Shown here: piece by piece, positions 60,134-64,000 of the stretch
How the letters are laid out: every line of letters begins with the position of its first letter
How positions within the stretch are numbered: the stretch's first letter is position 1
Assembly: GCA_964602655.1 (NCBI GenBank)
Contig: CAZRSF010000015.1
Coordinates: 28,411 to 92,410, forward strand
DNA: 64,000 bases
From: Moduliflexus sp964602655
GTDB taxonomy: Bacteria > Moduliflexota > Moduliflexia > Moduliflexales > Moduliflexaceae
Direction: 5' to 3'
Position numbers and translations under genes: made by a program
The notes under the pieces: model-generated
The model's database searches: none
Seen by the model: the letters and a program-made list of their open reading frames with translations, nothing else
What the model was told of the DNA's origin: nothing

Positions 60134-62094
60134 ATCGAGAATGGATCGAATGGTTGGAAACGGCGCAGCCGAACGCGCGGCAGCAAGCTGACGCAACGGA
60201 CGCCGAAGACGTGTCGTCGAAACGCTGCCCGCAATGCGGCTGGCTGGATCACGCGAGCGTGTCGGAGTGCTTCCGCTGCGGCTACAATTATCTGACGGAC
60301 GACATGTCGTCAGCGTCGCTGAATCTGCTGCAAATCGGGATGCCTGAGCCGGAAATTCAGGCGACCGCGTTCGAGGAATGGAAACCGTTCGGCCATCGCG
60401 TCAGCCCGCAGCCGATTGCCGAATTCGCGCTGCGGCTGCAAGCCGAGCAGTTCCGGCTTGTGCGCGGCTTCGACCGGCTGATTTCCCTGCACGATTCGCA
60501 CATCATCCACTACGAACACCAACTGCATACGGCGCTGACCGTGCTGAATACGATGCGCGGCCAGGCGCTGCTCGCCGATGAAGTCGGGCTTGGCAAAACC
60601 ATCGAAGCCGCGATTATCATGAAAGAATTGTTGGCGCGCGGCCTTGTCAAGCGGATTCTGATTCTTACGCCCGCGTCGCTGATGAATCAGTGGCAGGACG
60701 AACTCCTGACCAAATTCGGCGAAGAATTTATCGTTGCCGCCAAAGATGAGGATTGGTCGCGAGATAAAGTAATCGCCTCGATTTCCCGGCTGCGCCTGCC
60801 GAAAAAACGCCAGACGCGCGCCGACGCGCCGCTTGAACCGGAGATGTCGGGCGCGTTGCACATTTTGCGGCAGGAATACGATTTAGTGATTATTGACGAG
60901 GCGCATAAGCTCAAACACCGCGCCACGCAGCGTTTCAAATTCGTCAGCCAGATTCGCAAAAAGTACATGCTGATGCTCAGCGCCACGCCGGTGCATAACA
61001 ACCTGACCGAACTCTACAATCTGATTACGATTTTGAAACCCGGACTGCTCGGCACGATCCGCTCGTTCAAGCGCCATTTCGTCGCCTCGGCGGACGCCCG
61101 GCTTCCCAAAAACGAACAGCATTTGAAAACGCTGCTTGCCTCGGTCATGATTCGCAACCGGCGTTCGGATGTCAACATCCGCTTTCCGGCGCGGAAGTCG
61201 GCGATTTATCATCTCAGTCTGAGCGACAAAGAGCAACTGCTATATGACGAGGTGTCGGCCTATATCCGCGAGGAATTCAAGGCGCAGACCAGACACGAAT
61301 TTCATCTGCTGTCGCTGACGATGCTGCAAAAAGAGTTGTGCAGCAGCGCCCGCGCCGTGAAAGCGACGCTGGAAAAGATCGCGACGCGGGAATATTACCC
61401 GGAAGACGCGAAAGCGCGGCTGCGCGGGTTTGCCGAATTCGCGGGCGACATCACCGAAAACCGCAAGGTGGACGCGCTGCTTGACCTGCTGAAAACCTAT
61501 CCCGGAAAATGTCTGGTCTTTACCGAGTTTCTCGAAACAATGGCCTTGATCCGGGAACGGCTGGATCAGGCCGGAATTTCGGCGCAGACCTTTCACGGCA
61601 GCATGGATTTGACGCAACGGCGCGACGCCATGCGCAATTTCAAGAAAACAGCGCGAGTGATGGTCTCCACGCAAACCGGCGGCGAAGGCTTCAACTTGCA
61701 ATTCTGCCACCAGTTGGTCAACTTCGATCTCCCCTGGAATCCGATGATGGTGGAACAGCGCATCGGGCGTCTGCATCGGCTTGGGCAGGAAGAAGACGTG
61801 CTGATTTTCAGTTTTTCCATGCACAACACGATTGAAGCGCATGTGTTGAATCTGCTGTCGCGCAAAATTCGGATGTTCGAATTGGTGGTCGGCGAGCTTG
61901 ACCTGATATTGAGCGAAGTCGAAGATCATAAAACATTCGAACATGCGATTCAGGACATCTGGCTGAGCAGCAAAGACGACGACGACATGCGCCAGCGTTT
62001 CGACCGCTTCGGCGACCGGCTGGTCAACGCCCGCAAAGCGTTCGAAAAGGTGAAAGAAACCGAACGCCTGACATCGGAATTATTCGAGGTGTAA
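60130..62094 (+). CDS. SNF2-family helicase with N-terminal zinc ribbon
   Basis: In this 654-residue protein a zinc ribbon (CPQCG and CFRCG, about residues 34-54) precedes a SNF2/RapA-like ATPase. Motif I is LADEVGLGKTIEAA, motif II IIDEAHKLKH, motif III MLSATPVHNN, motif V STQTGGEGFNL and motif VI EQRIGRLHRLGQ. SNF2 motors move along double-stranded DNA and remodel bound proteins. In bacteria they occur in RapA, DISARM (DrmD) and Dpd-like systems. No DrmA/B/C, Dnd or methyltransferase gene accompanies this one. It overlaps the genes on both sides and so works with them. Confidence 0.88.
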   Translation: MNREWIEWLETAQPNARQQADATDAEDVSSKRCPQCGWLDHASVSECFRCGYNYLTDDMSSASLNLLQIGMPEPEIQATAFEEWKPFGHRVSPQPIAEFALRLQAEQFRLVRGFDRLISLHDSHIIHYEHQLHTALTVLNTMRGQALLADEVGLGKTIEAAIIMKELLARGLVKRILILTPASLMNQWQDELLTKFGEEFIVAAKDEDWSRDKVIASISRLRLPKKRQTRADAPLEPEMSGALHILRQEYDLVIIDEAHKLKHRATQRFKFVSQIRKKYMLMLSATPVHNNLTELYNLITILKPGLLGTIRSFKRHFVASADARLPKNEQHLKTLLASVMIRNRRSDVNIRFPARKSAIYHLSLSDKEQLLYDEVSAYIREEFKAQTRHEFHLLSLTMLQKELCSSARAVKATLEKIATREYYPEDAKARLRGFAEFAGDITENRKVDALLDLLKTYPGKCLVFTEFLETMALIRERLDQAGISAQTFHGSMDLTQRRDAMRNFKKTARVMVSTQTGGEGFNLQFCHQLVNFDLPWNPMMVEQRIGRLHRLGQEEDVLIFSFSMHNTIEAHVLNLLSRKIRMFELVVGELDLILSEVEDHKTFEHAIQDIWLSSKDDDDMRQRFDRFGDRLVNARKAFEKVKETERLTSELFEV

Positions 62095-63758
62095 TGAAAG
62101 CATTTCTGATTGACTATTTTCGCTATGCCGGTTGTGCGATTGAGACCGACGGGCAGGCGCTTGCTGTCGCGTTAACGCCCGAATTGGCGAAGCATATCGG
62201 AAAACCGCGTTTGCGTTTGGTGTTCGATCCGGCGCATCTTACGGCTGACGCCGAGTTGATTACGCCCGGCAGCTATTTGACGAATCGGCTGTACGATGCG
62301 CTGAATGATCGCGGCGAAAAAGCGGCGATCACGCTCCCGCCGCGCCACGCCGCCCTGCCGCTTGCCGCCATAGATTTTCACGTCTCTCCCGGCCTGAAAC
62401 AGCGCGTACAGACGCGGGAAACTCACGAAACGGACGCGCTGCTGACGTTCCGCGTGACGTTCCATTCCAATGAAAAACGCGAAGAACTCGTGACGGTCGG
62501 CGTGGACATGCGCGGCAACATTCGGCGGTATGCCGCGTTTCCGTACCCGATTGAGGTGTTGAACGCGTCGGAAGTAAGCCGTTTTCCGTTTACGAAATCC
62601 GAAGCCAAAGCGATTTACGACCGCTGCCTTGAACAGGCGCGGGACGACGCGGAAGCAGAGGCGCGGCGCAGCCAGCAGGAACTCGCCCGGCATTTTCATC
62701 GCGACGCGCTGCGCTTGCGGGGATTTTACCGGCAACTCATCGAAGAAATCCCGGATTCCGCGTTGAATCGAGAGGATCAGGCGCAGCAGTATCAGGCGGA
62801 ATACGAACGCAAAGCGGCGGACGAATTGCAGAAATGTCAGGTGCGCGTGTTGATCGAACCGGTCGCCTTTTGCGCGGTCACAAGCCCGTTTCAGCGCTAT
62901 CGTTTCATCCTGACAGCCAACAGATCGCTTTCAGTCTCCGTAGATGCGCATCACGATCTGTTTTCCGGTCGGGTGATCTATCCCGAATGCCCGTCGTGCG
63001 AAACAGAGATGCGCGCCGCCGGAATCTGCGAACGCGGCGAGCATGCGGTCTGCGAAACGTGTCTCGAAACGTGTCAGGTCTGCGGCAAGCGGGTGTGCCA
63101 GTCATGCGGCATCGTCAAATGCGCCGAATGCGGGGTGTTTGTCTGCAACGATTGCGCCGAAACCTGCCATTTGTGCGGCAAGACGCATTGCCCGACGCAT
63201 CTGCTCGGCTGCCGCCTCTGCCGCAAGCATTTCTGCCGGGCGTGTTCGGCGACGTGCGGCGAATGCGGCAAGATTGTCGGCAACATTCATGTCGTCGAGT
63301 GTGACATCAGCCACCGTCCGGTCTGTTTCGATTGTCTCATTACTTGTCCTTGCTGCGATAAGCATGTCGGGCGTTCTCACGCCAAAACCTGCGCGTTCTG
63401 CGGGCGGCAGGTGTGCGCGGAATGCGCGTTTGCCTGCGCGGAATGCGGCCAGACGTTCTGTGTCCATCATGTGCGGGAATGCGACATCAGCGGCAAAATG
63501 GTCTGTCCGCGCCATTTAGCGGTCTGCGCAAGTTGCGAACGTCACGTCAGGGCGCGACATCTCAAAAAATGCGATGTCTGCCGCGCAACGATTTGCGCCA
63601 AATGCGCCACGCGTTGTCACGGCTGCGGCATCCATTTTTGCGAGCAGCACCGCGACGAAATGACCGCCTGCCCGGAATGCGGCCAATGGTATTGTGCGCT
63701 GTGCTATTCAGGTCAGGGCGTGTGCGCCGAGTGTCGCAAACACGAGCGGTCAGGGTGA
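62094..63758 (+). CDS. Cysteine-rich multi-zinc-finger protein partnered with the SNF2 helicase
   Basis: In this 554-residue protein, residues 1-300 form two parts: a beta/alpha region with ELITPGSYLTNRLYDALNDR, resembling helicase-associated segments of larger SNF2 proteins, and a charged helical stretch (about 170-245). From residue 299 to the end, about fifty cysteines occur as CxxC pairs with scattered histidines in roughly 20-25-residue units (CQVCGKRVCQSC, CHLCGKTHCPTHL, CAECGQTFCVHH), probably a chain of treble-clef or B-box-like zinc fingers. It starts on the last base of the helicase stop codon. I know no described function. Confidence 0.8.
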   Translation: MKAFLIDYFRYAGCAIETDGQALAVALTPELAKHIGKPRLRLVFDPAHLTADAELITPGSYLTNRLYDALNDRGEKAAITLPPRHAALPLAAIDFHVSPGLKQRVQTRETHETDALLTFRVTFHSNEKREELVTVGVDMRGNIRRYAAFPYPIEVLNASEVSRFPFTKSEAKAIYDRCLEQARDDAEAEARRSQQELARHFHRDALRLRGFYRQLIEEIPDSALNREDQAQQYQAEYERKAADELQKCQVRVLIEPVAFCAVTSPFQRYRFILTANRSLSVSVDAHHDLFSGRVIYPECPSCETEMRAAGICERGEHAVCETCLETCQVCGKRVCQSCGIVKCAECGVFVCNDCAETCHLCGKTHCPTHLLGCRLCRKHFCRACSATCGECGKIVGNIHVVECDISHRPVCFDCLITCPCCDKHVGRSHAKTCAFCGRQVCAECAFACAECGQTFCVHHVRECDISGKMVCPRHLAVCASCERHVRARHLKKCDVCRATICAKCATRCHGCGIHFCEQHRDEMTACPECGQWYCALCYSGQGVCAECRKHERSG

Positions 63759-63774
63759 TTTTACGGACAGATCA

Positions 63775-63807
63775 AGCCCTGTCAGGGTTTAAAACCCTGA
63801 CAGGGCT
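63775..63807. repeat. Palindrome after the helicase operon, CCCTGTCAGGGTTT family
   Basis: Arms 63775-63790 and 63792-63807 are exact complements around one A. It lies between the ends of two convergent genes. Confidence 0.85.
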
Positions 63808-63830
63808 GAAACTCAACCATTATTAATTTG

Positions 63831-64000
63831 TTATGCTCGAATCAATAATTCATCAGGCATCACGGTCAGCCGTGTCGAAACGGCTTGAAACATGTCATAA
63901 CACGCGCTCCATTCGAAATAATCGGCGGCGTCGCCAAGTTCGCCGCGCTGGAATTGTTGATAAAATTCCGCCGACGCTTGATGATACTGCGTTTCGAAGC
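63831..64000 (-). CDS. C-terminal end of an uncharacterised protein, truncated by window edge
   Basis: Read on the minus strand, a frame enters at the right edge and stops at 63831-63833. The visible 55 residues include YHQASAEFYQQFQRGELGDA followed by ADYFEWSACYDMF and end LTVMPDELLIRA. The 'AxFYxxFQxGELGDxxDyfEWS' stretch is a recurrent C-terminal feature of small conserved proteins of environmental bacteria, but I cannot name the family. It is convergent with the zinc-finger gene. Confidence 0.6.
   Translation of the reverse strand, partial: FETQYHQASAEFYQQFQRGELGDAADYFEWSACYDMFQAVSTRLTVMPDELLIRA

Noticed and set aside
60130..63758. Assignment of the helicase operon to DISARM
   Set aside because: No DrmA helicase, DrmB, DrmC phospholipase D or DISARM methyltransferase is present; only the SNF2 motor is shared, and the zinc-finger partner is not a DISARM component.

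Overview
The window looks like a scaffold from a draft (probably metagenome-derived) genome of a diderm, Gram-negative-type bacterium of roughly balanced GC. Support for this comes from the MacAB-type tripartite efflux parts, a PilP-like protein, lipoproteins, an arabinose-5-phosphate isomerase of the KDO/LPS pathway, TRAP transport and c-di-GMP enzymes. A run of ten Ns (47434-47443) marks an assembly gap. I cannot place the organism. An uncultivated lineage such as Modulibacteria (KSB3) would fit the mix, but that is a guess. No rRNA, tRNA or CRISPR array was seen.

Region by region. 1-7.8 kb: two adjacent cyclic-nucleotide-binding proteins, a PilP-like protein, an MFS permease, an orphan PotD-like binding protein, RlmD and two small membrane proteins on the minus strand. 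7.9-9.4 kb: an IS110-family element, with a structured leader that may be its bridge RNA, lying inside a composite palindrome. 9.5-12.8 kb: macA-macB-type efflux genes. 13.2-19.3 kb: gltB-gltD (glutamate synthase) closed by a clear Rho-independent terminator. 19.4-21.5 kb: a decayed stretch with a lipoprotein, a PIN-type toxin-antitoxin pair and two broken Fis-type HTH fragments. 21.6-31 kb: two large sensor kinases, a metallo-beta-lactamase-fold enzyme, a PPOX protein, a thioesterase, KdsD and a REC-REC-HD-GYP protein. 31-46.4 kb: a GH94 phosphorylase, a PHP phosphatase, a sugar-phosphate transferase for exopolysaccharide, GNAT, a zinc-ribbon/SCP2 fusion, thymidine kinase, an SDF symporter followed by TRAP DctQM, an EAD-like/TIR protein, HU, a TerB-like protein carrying an in-frame palindrome, and a TolB-like lipoprotein. 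46.6-50.3 kb: one large membrane glycosyltransferase-like/TPR protein split by the gap. 50.5-52.2 kb: a DUF4258/YgiT pair and a diguanylate cyclase.

52.2-63.8 kb is a defence island: hsdR, hsdM, a mosaic hsdS, a membrane protein overlapping the hsdS stop, a broken second copy of the hsdS 3' end, and then a tightly overlapping three-gene operon of a DUF2442 protein, a SNF2-family helicase with a zinc ribbon, and a protein with about fifty cysteines in its C-terminal half. This last operon is the best candidate here for an undescribed system.

A second theme is the many near-perfect 20-75 bp intergenic palindromes. They fall into several sequence families but share one format: long perfect arms and almost no loop. 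Some sit inside operons, one acts as a terminator, one is inserted in frame in a gene, and one composite copy hosts the IS110 element.
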